DNA from: Thamnaconus septentrionalis
Taxonomy: Eukaryota > Chordata > Actinopteri > Tetraodontiformes > Monacanthidae
Reading direction: 5' to 3'
Assembly (NCBI GenBank): GCA_009823395.1
Contig: CM020508.1
Coordinates: 6,670,015 to 6,734,014 of the forward strand
DNA length: 64,000 nucleotides
In this document: piece after piece, positions 12,787-25,780 of the stretch
Numbering within the stretch: the stretch's first letter is position 1
Layout: every line of letters begins with the position of its first letter
Position numbers and translations under genes: made by a program
The notes under the pieces: generated by a model
What the model saw: the letters and a program-made list of their open reading frames with translations, nothing else
Told to the model about the DNA's origin: nothing
Databases searched by the model: none

Positions 12787-12870
<84 letters not shown>

Positions 12871-12930
12871 GGCTGGATGGATGGATGGATGGATGGATGG
12901 ATGGATAGATGGATGGATTGATAGATAGAT
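12786..12930. repeat. (GATA)n and (GGAT)n compound tetranucleotide repeat
   Basis: About 20 GATA units are followed by about 10 GGAT units with a few variants, over roughly 145 bp. Confidence 0.97.
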
Positions 12931-13345
12931 GCACTGCTATGGCTGCCTCCTTTCAAAAGTATCCACTTTCAGAAACAGTTGTTTGTTTTTAGTGAATTTA
13001 TCAAAATTACCAAAAAAAAATGTATTTCATGCTCACAGCTCCCTTTAAAAAGCCACATGCTGCCCCTTTAAATCTTGTTTTCTCTCCCTCCAGGGATTTT
13101 CAGTGGTTGAACTGTTGAGGTGTACGCAGCTGAAGGCAATCAAATCAATTTTACAATGAACCACCACTGTTTGTAAACCAAATCTGCAGGAGTGACCGAG
13201 TCGACGTGCGTAGCAACTGCTACTCGGGCTGCCAGGTCACCGTCCTTAATTCCTTCTCTCTTTTTTTTTCTCCTCCTCCTCCACCTGCAGCGCGTGTGTG
13301 AAGTGAACGACGCCGCCGCTGCTGCTGCGTGTGCAACACCAAGCG

Positions 13346-13365
13346 GCAGAGATCCGGATCTCTGC
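13346..13365. repeat. Perfect 20-bp palindrome
   Basis: GCAGAGATCCGGATCTCTGC equals its own reverse complement. It follows a pyrimidine tract ending CACCTGCAG at 13281-13289, but the downstream frame resembles no known protein. Confidence 0.9.
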
Positions 13366-16062
13366 ACAGAGAGACACTGTACCGCATCAAGGCTGTCGCA
13401 GCTATTTTGAATGTGACGGGAGGAGATGCACAGACTGACAGAAAGACAGTAGCGTCTGAAAAAAACAAACAAAACAAAACACCAGCCTGTTACGTTTCAT
13501 CTCCCGTCCCCCTCCCACAACTTCTATTTCACCTCATTCCCACCCAGTTCTGTCTGTACTCAGGAGGAAATCTTGTTTTCTGACTTTTGCAAAATATGCT
13601 CACGACCCGCCTCTTCACACTCTGCTCTGCCTTCATTCTCACGCTTCATTTTAGTCATTTATTTTTTCAGAGGACGCGCTTTTTTTTCTTCCCAAAAGTG
13701 TCCCGTCACTCTCGCCACAGTACGTTATACAGCGAGCTCATTAATCACTCCTTTCACTGCCTTTCACTCTGTCAGCAAACATGGCTCCCGTTTCTATAGC
13801 GCGCACACGCGCACAAAGGCAACGAGCGGTTTAACAGTTCGCCCCAATCAGCCACAGCGTAGCATGCAAGACCGCATCACCATGACAGAGGACCTATTTC
13901 CTGTGTGAGGATGTGGTTTTAGTAGTAACAGTAAATGTCACGCGGACTCGCGCATCAATGGCCAAAGCGGATCTTGATCTCAGCGGCGTCAAAGGAACGC
14001 CTTCAGTGTTTCGCACCTCTTTTATTAGTATGAACTGACAAGTTGACAACAGCTGCTGCAAAATTTGTCGTGTTTCCATCAGCCGCGATAGACGGGACCA
14101 ATTACACTGCGTCATAGGCCAGTGTAGTCGCTGGGTGAGCAGTGCACGCCAGCAGTTGGCTACCAGTGAATGTTACTGGGAGGCGGCAGCAGCAGAAATG
14201 GCAGAGTCACTTCAAGTCAAGTCCACAAAATGAATATTACACTGTTATTCCTTTTACTGCAATGTAAAACAGGCTTTAAAGACAAACTATCTTCTGTTTC
14301 CCTTGATCTGCAAAAATCCAACCAAGTTACTTCCATTCACTGCAATAATTTTTTTCATAAATAGTTTTTTCGGTGGTTGTGGGAAAACAAGTCTCCAATA
14401 ATGCCATGATGGAGTTCAGTGACGGTGAATGGAGGGAAAACTGTCCAATGTCTCGCCAGTCACTTAAAAAAAAAATTGGTTCTTGAGTGTAGAAAACAAC
14501 AAGCCCTCACTGGTGCCGCTGGAGATGTGCTGCGAAACTGCTGCTTCATTTTTCAAAGTGCTCTGGCCTAACTTCTAAAGAATACACCCAAAAACTAACC
14601 AGTGCAACCCATTTGACTCCTTAGAAAAATGCAAAATTAGAATTAAAATACAATTCAACGTTGACACTATCTCTATCGCAGTGGAACTACTGACATTTGA
14701 ATTAACACTGAAATACAAGTGTGCGTCAGTGTGTACTGGCTGCATAATTTAAAGGAGTAACTTCATCACAGGGAAGATGAATGTGAAGAAATTGGGTCAC
14801 CAGAGTAGTAAAGATGTTACTTTTGAAGTTTGCTTTCTAGCCGGAGAAAAAGGCAAAAGCCATCTTTGAAGCCCGAACGGGAGGAACTAGTAGCGTGCGC
14901 CGCATCGCTGCCTTCCAGAGACCTCACCCACTGCCTCCCAGCCAAGGCCACTCTAACAGAGAAGCTCTGTGGCCAGTGAACAAACCAGTGATCTGGGTGT
15001 TGAGCCGCGGCAGCAGGCCGGTCCTGGCTCTCGACGGCGGGCTCATCATCCTCTTCTCACTTCCAGTCTTACAGACAGCCAAGAAACCTGCGAGCCTGTG
15101 GCTCTGAGGGAACACCGTCAAGTTCTGTTTACATCTCGGGACGTAAGGTGACGTGAAGTGAAAATTTGCAGTTTCCTGCTGGTACTAGAACAAGGAGGCC
15201 AAGTTCTCCTCCAATGACATCATCGGAGGAGATCTTCCTGCTAAGAACAACGTAGGAAGCCCAGGCCAGACTGAAGTGTGACAAACCACTTCCGTTGTAT
15301 TATGCTGCCACTTTTGCAGAGAAAAAATATATATACATAATATACATAATTTATTTATTTATTTATTTATTTTTATCTGACCCTGTATATGCATTACGAG
15401 ACAAAGAAAGAGGGGACAGTGAGTCAGAGGCTGCAAGTCGAGAGGGGAAAAAGCTGGTGGTAGGAAGTGACTTATGAGAGCGGAGAGGAAATTAAAAGGA
15501 AGTGAGGCGCCGGGACTGTAAAAAGAAAAAAGGTGAGAGCAATGCGAAGCCCATTTCAGCCCCTGCTCAAATGCCAAACCCGAGTGGATGAGACAGGATG
15601 TGACTGTGCTTGTGCGAGAACGTCTGGGAGGGAAGAGGAGCCGGCAAGGCAAAGTGGAGGAAGGATGGCAGAGCTGTCTCGGAGGAAAAAAAAAAAAAGA
15701 GAGAAAGAAGAACCTGCCGTCAAGACTCGCAGCCCGCCATATGGACTCCCGGCGCCCGCCATAAGCCCTGAGACGCTCTCGTTCCGTCGCGCCAAAGCAA
15801 AATCACGGGCGTCCCTCTCAGCCAACAAACATCTAACTTCCTGCTCGAGAGGCCTGTGGAGTGACTGCTGCTGCCGTGAGGAAAGGAAATGTGTAAAGTC
15901 TACAAAGACACCTGCGGGAATGCAAACGGAGGAAAGGGGGTGCAGGGGAGAGTCGGTGGGGGGGACCCCAGGGAGGAAAAAGACGTGGCCAGATGCACAT
16001 GCACACGCGCCACGATAGGCGCTCATTAAGGCGTACATCTGTGCACAGGCCTCCCAATCAAG

Positions 16063-16063
<1 letters not shown>

Positions 16064-16102
<39 letters not shown>
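16064..16102. repeat. (AC)n microsatellite
   Basis: About 19 CA units. Confidence 0.97.
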
Positions 16103-16104
<2 letters not shown>

Positions 16105-16969
16105 GCGGTTGCCTTCTGATTTGCAGCACTTCACACTGCTTTTAGCACACAAAGATTGCGGTTTGACCCTCATTGTCTTCCTTATTTTTCCATTCCGTTT
16201 TGTACTTTCATAATGGCACTGTGACACGGTGGATAATTGTTGTAGCGAAAGGTTCAATACAAATGCAAATTGTGATTAATAGGCTGCGTTATGCTCCGAT
16301 GAGGAGCCACTCAAGCTTCGACTCCGAGGAGGTGCGGCTCAATCAGGCAAAGAGGCACAGAGGGTTCTGACTGGTGGAGGCGGGGGCCAAACGAGGGGAG
16401 GATGAGAGGGAGCTGCTTCCGGTTTTATCTCGCCGAGGTGATGAAAAGCGTTGTCGGCTCGCGACAAAATGTCTGAGCTCCCATGTCGGGGGCGCCGCGG
16501 TGAGCAAGAATGTCTCAGACTCGACTCGCCTTGTCCGCAGATACTCCGGCCTTCTACCGCAGTGCAAAGGCAAAGGCAAGCGCATGAGGCTTTAGATGGT
16601 TTTAGAGTTACCAATGAGGCTACCAGGGAGATCCTGAGAGAAATCCACATAGAAAGGTGCCAAATTGGAATCAGATCCAAGACCTTCCGGTCTCGAGGCC
16701 ACCAACGGCACCACCTGAGACAGAGCTGGAGTAGTGAAAGCGCAGGAAACTGCAGAGGGCGGATGGCAAGTCGAACCTGACGAGGTCAGGCAGCCTCCAG
16801 GTGAGATCAAAATCTCACTCGGTGTCGATCCTCCGTTGACAGATGGAGAAGAAGAAGACAACAACATGGGTGTCTGGTCTCGGGGAAAGTGTGCAGGCAG
16901 GCAAACCCAGAGACGGAGAAGGAAAAGATGAGCATGTGACGGCGTGGCAAGGAGCGGGAGGGTGGGAGG

Positions 16970-17350
16970 GAGCGGCCGTTTGATGGCAATCTGCTCTCCT
17001 TTCCATTTTAATGTGGGGGAGCGACCGAGGGCCAAACCTCCTCCCGGCTCGGCGGGGCCGTACAAAGCGAGGGTGACATTGCCGAGAGGTCTGACGGGGC
17101 CGAGCGGGAATAAGCTACGGGGCTGCCCAGAACTATATAGAAAGCTATTACTTACAGCTGAAAGCCACACAGGTCTCCCTTATTTATACAAAGCACCGGC
17201 GGCTCAGCCTGCAGCCGACACAGCCGGGCGCCCCATTAAGGATCCGGCGAGGGCGCCTGCTCCCTTTTTGTGAAAAAAACGTATTAATCCCGTCTGCGAG
17301 GCCAGACGGGGCGATGAGGCCCGCGCTATTATCCGTGTTAGTTAAAGAGG
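16970..17350. promoter_or_regulatory. Candidate conserved noncoding stretch
   Basis: Mostly unique sequence mixing ATTAA-type words (CCATTTTAATG, CCCATTAAGG, TATTAATCCC) with CG-rich blocks. It contains a GC hairpin at 17289-17310 (CCCGTCTG and CAGACGGG around six bases). No coding potential was recognised. Regulatory status is inference only. Confidence 0.25.
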
Positions 17351-18099
17351 GAGAGGGCGAGAGATAAAAAGAGAGATACGCAATCGGAGAGAGAGGTGGG
17401 GGTGGAGGAGGGGTGGAGCTATAGCTGGGGATGGGGTTACAGGATGGAGGGACAAAAAAGATCCGTCTGAAAAATGAAGGCGGCAAAAAGCCTTTTCACA
17501 CGCCGGCAGGACAGCGAAGCAATTTTTTTCAAATGTCTGCGCTTTCTCATTTGCCGGCCCGGCGGAAAACAGCCACTTTTGTGCGGTGGCAAATGTTAAA
17601 CCTGTTCCGGGCACATCAAGGTCCCCTCGGCCAACAGTGCGACTTCACCCCCGGAATGTAAATGCGCAGCGAGGCCGAGTGGGTGGGCGAAGAAAACACT
17701 GTGAGCACCTCGTAGCGCAAGCGTGTGAGGAGTGTTAACGGAGGAGGCGACGCACTCAGGGTCCACGCGCACGGAAGGCGCAAGGGCGGCCGCGCCGGTT
17801 GCAAAGAGGCGACGTGGCTTTTTTCTGCTCGGTGTGAAGACGCGGATCAAAGTTCAACATCCTGTTTTTGTTTTCAAAGCTGGCAAACATGCATGAATGA
17901 AAAATTGAATAGGAGTCAATTTCTATTTGTCATTATTTTGACACATCACACTTACACACTTGCAGAATTTTGCCTGCCTGCTGTCAAGTTCGATAAACTG
18001 TATGTATTTCCAGTTATACCAGTGACCTACTATAAGAAGACTTCAGGGAGCCTCGTTAACATGCATCAAAACCACTTCTAGGAAATGCAGCATTATTCT

Positions 18100-18260
18100 A
18101 TTTTCTCCTTTTGAAAGAAAATTTGCAACAGTTTTTAGCATATAAATCCACAAAACATTTTATGGAAATGCGCTGAATGCAAATTTAGAGCAAACTGTCA
18201 GAAAAATTGCTTTTGAAATCAGAAAATCAAATGATGCTGCGTTTCCTTGAAGTGGCTTGT
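18100..18260. mobile_element. Relic related to the TTAA-flanked element at 48.4 kb
   Basis: A 17-base identity (ACATTTTATGGAAATGC at 18155 and at 48950) is preceded in both places by a similar TTTTGAA-GGAAA block with a gap between. This suggests an old copy of the same family. No termini were identified here. Confidence 0.35.
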
Positions 18261-18360
18261 TTCCAGTTAACGAGGCCATAGCGAACTTACAAGAGGTCGT
18301 TGGTATAGAAGGAAAAGCACTAAAGGAAAAGCAACCTCGCTGGTCCTCAAACAGGTGTTA

Positions 18361-18397
<37 letters not shown>
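18361..18397. repeat. (CA)n microsatellite with CG interruption
   Basis: A CA run broken by CGCGCG. Confidence 0.95.
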
Positions 18398-19511
18398 TGC
18401 TGTGTACAGGTGTGCTGAAAGGACAATATCACTTTATCGCAGGACGCCGGCACAGAATCTCCGGGAAGGCTGCCAACTTCTCTCTCTCTCTCCTCTCTCT
18501 CTACTGTGAAACAACTCTCTCTCACCTCTCTCTCTGCCTTCTCCTCCGCCTCTCCTCCCTCCCTCGCTCCCTCCCGACGGTTCTGTCTTTCAGCAGCGCG
18601 CCGGGATGCAGGGGAACACGGCCTGAGCGTTGACAGCGAGTGTTCCCGGGTTGATCGCAGTCAGCAGCGACGGGGCGGCAGACTGAATGACGGCGGGTCA
18701 AAGGGGCCGCGAGACGCTCGCCAACGCCCCCTGGAGGCAGGTTGGAGTTCAGGAGGACACGTGCAAGCACACACGACGGCAATATTAGCAATCCGCTAGC
18801 CGCATCCGGCGAAAAATGTTTGTGGGGAGACTGTAAAGGTCTGCGCAGAAGTAAATGTCATCCCGTCCGCAATTGCCGAGGACTTCTGCTAAAAACATAA
18901 ATGTCAACAGACGGGGCTTTAATTAAAGCAGCCAGACCTGCTGCCAAGCGTCGGCCTGCAAACTCGGTCTGTAACAGAAACATGGCAGAAGAAGTTTAAT
19001 CTGCATCTGCAATTGTTTCTTTATTTATTCTACCATGTGACTCGCAGGATATGAGATGCACAACACGCGACGCAACAACCGAGTCTTCATGACTCACACT
19101 TTCGACCACAGATCTGGTAATGGAGCTTAAAAAGCTGTGTATGCCAGATCTTCATCCTCCTCCTCTTCCTCCTCCTTCTACAACCTTCGGCCTATGGCAC
19201 AGAACGCCACTGAGCCCTGCCCAGGGACCCTCGGCTAATTACCAGAGGGATGAAAGCTGTCCGTCACTTGAAAGGACTCATCTAATCTTCTCTCGTGCGT
19301 CGCGGAGTTGTCAAGAGGTCAGGCGCATGATGAGAAGGAGAGCAGGGTGCAAAAAGGAAGAAGAGGCCGGACGGAAGGAGGTGGACCGTCGAGAGCTGCG
19401 TGAGAGTGAGCGAGCGAGCGCCTCTCCCTTTATGTTTAGGACGGTCCCCTTCCAAAGGTACCAATTCACGACGACTCATGTCGCTCATTAAAATGGGTTC
19501 ACAAGGCAGAT

Positions 19512-19544
19512 GACACACACACAGACACACACACACACACACAG
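19512..19544. repeat. (CA)n microsatellite
   Basis: An imperfect CA run with one GACA break. A second CA run lies at 19668-19698. Confidence 0.95.
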
Positions 19545-19660
19545 GCGGCCGCATGCAAGTGCTCAGTGGCTGTGCAGTCCAGTTAAATCAGCCTGGATCC
19601 CATCACAGTCATGGCAGCAGTGGCTGCCAGATAGAGACGTCCATCTGAAACACCTTGGAG

Positions 19661-19700
<40 letters not shown>

Positions 19701-20459
19701 CAAACGCACTTAAACACTCACAAACAAGTAATCTAGCGGCCAGGCAGATGGTGTGTTTGTGTCATCTTGAGGGGAGCACAGGGCAAGCCCATGTGTGTGT
19801 GCGTGCGTGTGTGCGTGTGCACACTAAGTGTCAGAAGACTCTCACTGACTGGACTTCGTCCTCTCACTTCATTTAACACTTCATGTTACTGGAGTGACAT
19901 TAAGTGACACAAAAAAAAAAACCCTGCAGCACAACAGAAAATGAAAAACTAAACAATCTGAAAAATAACACACAGTTGTTGGGGTTTTTTGTTTTGTTTT
20001 TGTTTTTTGTTTTGCTTTTGAAGGTTGACCATATTGGAGATGGAGCAGGAGTGGAATCAAAGGTTTTAGTGTGCTAGCTAAAGGTAAAATCTGTTTGTTT
20101 AGTTTACGCGTGATGTCATCTGTCCCATATATTTTTTTCTCTATAAAATTCACTTGAGAAAAAATAGAAGCAGATGAGGAAGAAGAAGAGATTTGGAACA
20201 CTGCTGGTGTCAAAACGAGCGAACCACACTGTGAGTGTGTTGCATTTAAGGAAGCTAATGAGGCTGTAATTTGGGACACAGCTATATCTGGGTTTTGTGT
20301 GGAGGCTCTTTTGTTCTTAAAGTGAGTCACGGCCAAGTCACTGCTGTCACATGCTGTCGTCCTCGGGCTCCATTTAGCAAAACCCAGAGCACCGAACAAA
20401 AAGCAGGGATCTCTGCACTTGTCCTGTGGACTTTAAAATCAACAACAGGTCTGGTATAG

Positions 20460-20945
<486 letters not shown>

Positions 20946-21399
20946 TGACGGGCGGGTCAGCTTTTGCTTCTTTTTTTTAATCCACACACAGAAAAGTGTG
21001 TTGTTTCTTCTGCCTCTTGAAGTCCGAGACTGTTACTCTACATGTCTGAAAATATAAAGAGAAAAAAGGTCCAGAGGAAATTGCTCTGGATGAGCCGAGT
21101 CGACTTTGTTTAGCCGGAAGCGAGAGCCTCGGCTCTGAGGAGAGTTCCTCGTCTGAGACGTGGCAGGAAGAGAATATTTAGGAAGAGAACATTTAAATGA
21201 ATTGGAGAAATAATCTAATCAAAGTTGTGAGTGTGGACTTAAAAACGCACACGATACCCTTTGGCCGCACATCTCATTTGACTCTACTGGTGTTTCTGCT
21301 GCTGCAGGTGCTTGTAATTAATGTTTTTCTCATTCCAACTGTGATCCGGATCCCACGGCCGCCTTTATCAGATTCATATTCCTGTGACCTCGACTGAAC

Positions 21400-21545
21400 G
21401 AACTGAAACCGACAGCCCGTCTCACTGCCGCATTTAATTACACAGATTAGCGCCTTTAGATGGACGCGTCGCACATTACTGCGCATTGCGCAGTGCATTA
21501 TGACTGACTGATTAGGGGAAGTTAGATTTAACTGAAACGATTCCG
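21400..21545. promoter_or_regulatory. Candidate regulatory stretch with NRF1-like palindrome
   Basis: Unique sequence with TAATTA at 21435-21440, GATTAG at 21445 and 21510, and the 17-base odd palindrome ACTGCGCATTGCGCAGT at 21478-21494. The palindrome resembles an NRF1 site (TGCGCA twice, inverted) with one extra central base. There is no coding signal. Function is inferred. Confidence 0.3.
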
Positions 21546-22223
21546 GCACGAGTCGTACGCGGGGGTCAAAACTGAGCCAAGGACTCGAGGTGAGTCAAGA
21601 TGGGTTAGTGGGAGTGAGGGAGAGAAGAAAAGCGTTGAGCGGGAAAAAGGGACGGCTTAGCCGTCAGCCACAGCAGCGTTTGACTTTTTCAATTATGAAG
21701 CTTGGACTGGGAAGTTGTTAAGAGTTTTTAGGCGGCAGACACAACTGGCGTCACGTTCAGAATAGAAATCTGGAGGTTGCGGGGGGGAGGGTTAACACAC
21801 CCTGGAGAAGAAGAGGAGGAGCTGCAGGTGAACGGCTGTTTCCAGCGGCAGAGTCCAGCGACAGCGACTGTGAGAGACCACCCTACCCCCTCCGCTCCCC
21901 ACCGAGGAGAATCGACCCTCCTGCACCTTTGTTTTTGGGGAGAATCAGAATTGATGAGAGCTGCCCGAGGCCGCGCTTTATTTTCTTACTTTTTTTACTG
22001 ATTTATCTGGCCGCCTGCCGCAGCTTCAGACGTCCAAGCGTGGACAGCCGATATAAGGGCGAGGGTGTGTGTTTGTGTGTGTTTGTGTGTGTGTGTGGTC
22101 TGTTTTGGGGAGTGTCGGGGGGGCGGGGCGGAGCATGGCCGCTCTCCATGAATCAGCAACTGACTGTCTGCACATTTTGCTCTTTTGTTCTATTTTTTCT
22201 TCTATTTTAAAGACTCACTCTAA

Positions 22224-22256
22224 TGATTGTTGTATAGTTTATCTATACAACAATCA
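22224..22256. repeat. Perfect 14-bp hairpin with 5-base loop
   Basis: The arms TGATTGTTGTATAG and CTATACAACAATCA pair exactly around TTTAT, immediately before a (CTAT)n microsatellite at 22259-22300. The structure looks like a templated inverted duplication rather than an RNA gene. Confidence 0.85.
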
Positions 22257-22258
22257 GA

Positions 22259-22300
22259 TCTATCTATCTATCTATCTATCTATCCATCTATCTATCTATG
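22259..22300. repeat. (CTAT)n microsatellite
   Basis: About 10 units with one CCAT variant. Confidence 0.95.
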
Positions 22301-24094
22301 GAGATGGGAAAACTGACATTTAACTGCTGCTTTTTACTCTTCCGCTGTTTTTGGTTTGTTTTTTTAAGGTGTAAAGACGACCACTTTGCGGTCTCTGTTC
22401 TCTCCTTCCATTCAGCAAAGAACACATTAAACTCCTCCGCAACTTTAGGCTCTCACTGACACCAACATTCTCTGGAGCCTCGTTTTATTTTCTACCTTTG
22501 TGATGAACCTGTGCGAGGACAAAAAAAAAAAAGACCAAGCAGAAAATCAATTGCACAAAAGGGTTGGGGTTGTAATTAATTTTCTTTCTGGCGCTCTGCC
22601 TTGTCAACCTGGTTCAGACGGCCTCTTTAAATAGCCTTAAACTTTCAGCCAGCCAGCCAGCCAGTCACCTTGGAGGTGTCAGGAGCCTTCAGATGGAGAC
22701 CAGGAGGGAAGAGTCTCCTGTGTGGAGGTGTTTTCTCATTAAAAGGGGAACTAAAACACCGACCAATTCCACCAATGGGAAGCCTGATACAAATCCATCA
22801 GGTTCACTTGAGAAACGCCAGACGATCGGCCCGACTGCCTTCCCAGCTTCGCCTCCCCTCGCACAAACACTTTCCATGGGCTTTCTGCCAAATGGATCAG
22901 TTGAGTTGTGCCGTATTTGAGTCCTCTGAAACCACACGGAGCGAGACGGGAGATCCGGCGTGTCACGCTTCTCTTTCGCTCCCCTGCCTGAGTGAAAATT
23001 CACTCAGACGACACAAAAGTACCAGGCGAGTTCCTCGGAGGGCAGAACAACAGATGTGAACTAAACGCAGCGTTCAGGGTCGCTGCTCCGCGACACTGAG
23101 CTCAGGCCGAGAGCCTGCAGGTACAAATGTGGCTGGGTGTTTCTCACAAGACTCGAGGAGGATTCAGAGGGGATTATTTTTCTTTTTTGTACCTGGTTGT
23201 CTTTGTTTTTCTTTGTTCGGTTTACCTTTGTTTGTGCTTTTGCTGTTTTTCGAGAAAAAAAAAGGCAGTCTTGATTCCTCTCCAGGTCTCAGCTTGTCGG
23301 GTTGCATGTGCTGAGAAGAAGTCAAGTGTTCCAGGCACCCCGGTGTGCGTGTGTGTGTGCCTGTGTGCGTATGTTTGGAGAATTTCATCATAATTACAGT
23401 CTTACATTTTTAAAGACTGGTTTTCTTTTTTTCTGACTTTTTCTCTTTTTGCAATACTGTACGGTACCTTAGTGACACAATCTCATCCATACCAGGTTTC
23501 AGCACAGACTGTAGGTTGCCGTGCCAGAAGTCTAAAGCAAGATTTAAGTGATAAACCTCCGCTCGTGACGACGCGTCTGATGCCCGGAGAAAAAGAGCAA
23601 ATGGCACATTAGCAGGGAGAACGGCCGCGGCGCTGCAGCGGAGCCGTATGTGTGGGCTGACAATAAAGTTGAGTTACTCCTGCATATTACGCAGGAACAT
23701 AAAGGTAATAAAACGCAATAAAAGGCCGGCCGACGCCTCCCGTCCTCAGCGCCGCGGTAGAGTGGATCCACATTCGGGCAGACAAGATAAAAAGTCCCGA
23801 CAGGAACTTTGAAAGCGGCGTCGTTCGAGTTCACGGCTGCGGCGAATCCACACGGTCGCACATGCACACAAGTTGCATCTATCAAAATATTCTGAAAGCC
23901 TCCACTGAGGTTCCCTCAGAGCTCCGACAGCAACGACCAGGTGGAAACACAGCGGAGAAAATCCTCCTTCTTCCTTCTCCCGAGCAGGCGCCGCGTTTTT
24001 CTCCTCTCCGCCTTTCACTTTCCAGCCGCCAACCCCTCCCCCTCACGCGCCCCAACCTACCCCCGCTGTCGTCGTCGCCGCCCCCAATCTTGTA

Positions 24095-24200
24095 AGCTAC
24101 ACGCGAGGCGGCCTGGTAATTGGATTTGAAACGGCGGCTTGATATAATTAGCGACAAACCTCACAATCAATCCCGGCCGTGTGGATCATCTCTCCGGCCT
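24095..24200. promoter_or_regulatory. Candidate conserved noncoding stretch
   Basis: Unique sequence with GGTAATTGGA, GATATAATTAGCG and CAATCAATCC in about 100 bases, ending just before the GT/GA microsatellite. A weak inference from motif density. Confidence 0.2.
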
Positions 24201-24238
24201 CGTCAGCCGCAGGTCGCCGTGGGAGCGCAGTATGTACG

Positions 24239-24364
<126 letters not shown>

Positions 24365-25010
24365 GAGTTTCAGGAGTTTGTGCGTGCACCTATCACACGG
24401 GTTTTCCATTCTTATCTGGACAAGCTTGTATGTGCGCGCGCGCGCGTGTGTGTGTGTGTAGCACAGCCCCACCACCCCCACCACTCCAAAGCCCCACCAC
24501 CCCCACCACCCGGATCCCTCAGGACAGGAACAAAGACTGCTGGCAGCAGCCGGCGGGGCCTTTGATCAACTCGGCTTCACCGCCTCGCCATGAGTAATTG
24601 ACGGCCAACGAGTCGCGGTCGGGTTCCCCCCCCCCCCTTCTTGCAACGTCGGCCCTTTGCATCGCGGCATCGACATTTTGGGAACACAACAGGTAAGGAA
24701 GGTGGCGTGCGTCGGCGTGGCTCCCACCACAGATATTTATTGAAGTTTTTCTCTCTTCTTTTTTTTCGCGCTCCCATGAAATAATATTTAAAAAGAAATT
24801 ATGCATTCAGAAGGCAGGCGGCAGCTCGGGGAAAACGGCGCCCTGCTGCGGCTGAGCCCCTGAGTGGCCTTATCACCTGAGTTAATGAAACAGATTAGTG
24901 CTTCTAGACCAACACTTGACCGGGCAAAATTAGAGGCGGCCATAAAGTGCTCACTCATGTCCGCTCAGTCCAACCTTCGGGAGAGAGAGAGCGAGCGGGT
25001 GAGCGAGCGA

Positions 25011-25043
<33 letters not shown>

Positions 25044-25084
25044 GCAAGGAAATTAAGCTTCTCCAGCCTGATTGTGAAATAATA

Positions 25085-25200
25085 AAGTAATTGAGTTTTC
25101 CGCCGCGCCGCCGCTTTATTGGAAGCAATTTAACCTGCTTCACAGAAGCCTGTAAATTTGATAACATTTATCGCCATTTTGCTCTCGGCGGGGAGAAGAA
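25085..25200. promoter_or_regulatory. Candidate conserved noncoding stretch
   Basis: Contains AAGTAATTGAG, GCTTTATTGGAAGCAATTTAA and GATAACATTTATCG next to a GA microsatellite (25015-25043). Not coding. Motif-based inference only. Confidence 0.2.
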
Positions 25201-25289
25201 CGCTCAGGAGCCACTTCTTCGTCTCCAGTCAACACTTCCCACAGGCTCCGCCCCCGACGAGCGGCGTGACCTCCAGACCAGACCAGCGG

Positions 25290-25328
25290 CCCAAACTCAA
25301 CTAAAACTCTGCTTTAGTTGAGTTTGGG
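25290..25328. repeat. Perfect 16-bp hairpin with 7-base loop
   Basis: The arms CCCAAACTCAACTAAA (25290-25305) and TTTAGTTGAGTTTGGG (25313-25328) are exact reverse complements around ACTCTGC. The stem is shorter than a usual microRNA precursor and stops abruptly outside the arms. Confidence 0.88.
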
Positions 25329-25703
25329 GTCGTCTCACACAGTGCAGTGCTTATTAATAGCATTGATTCCTTCACATCGATTCACCTGTTGCTGATGTGA
25401 ACGGATTTACTGCAATTGTAAATTGGATCAGGCGAAGAGTGAAGGATTGGAAGATGTTAATTGATTTGCCATTTCTTCTGTTTGATGGCCACCTTTCCTC
25501 CACAGCCGCTCTATTTATCTGCTGCAGTCATGATGTTTATGCACATAGGTTAAAAAAGAAAAGAAAAAGCAAAGCGTATCAGTGTTAAACTGTCTCATGT
25601 AAAGTCCACTGCGTTGCCTTGGTAACATGAACACTGAGCCTCCATCAACGTAAGCCGTGCCTCACTGTTTGATTTGTGCAATTTGATGTGAGACTGGCTG
25701 GTT

Positions 25704-25780
25704 CTAAAGGGATAGTTCACCCAAAATGTCTATGTTTTGGCACTAACCCTGTCGTTTTGAGTCCCACCGGACTGCCACCT
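25704..25780 (+). mobile_element. Terminus-like fragment of a TTAA-type DNA transposon
   Basis: CTAAAGGGATAGTTCACCCA matches, from memory, a common fish transposon terminus and resembles the termini of the element at 48405 (AGGGACAGTT and AGGAACAGTTCAC). No inverted partner was found nearby, so this is a broken copy with an unknown right limit. Confidence 0.4.

Noticed and set aside
13192..13410. Plus-strand frame after a CACCTGCAG acceptor-like site
   Set aside because: The frame runs through an Ala-coding GCC/GCT repeat and a palindrome, with no recognisable protein and no clear donor.
15211..15232. Near-palindrome CCTCCAATGACATCATCGGAGG resembling a CRE
   Set aside because: It is imperfect at the centre and at one arm position, with no surrounding support. 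Too weak to list as a site.
15556..16257. Longest minus-strand frame (233 residues)
   Set aside because: It is carried through a CA microsatellite and purine-rich tracts. It has no domain, low-complexity composition and no splice context.
25290..25328. microRNA precursor
   Set aside because: The stem is only 16 bp and pairing stops outside it, so it is too short for a typical precursor, and no known seed was recognised.
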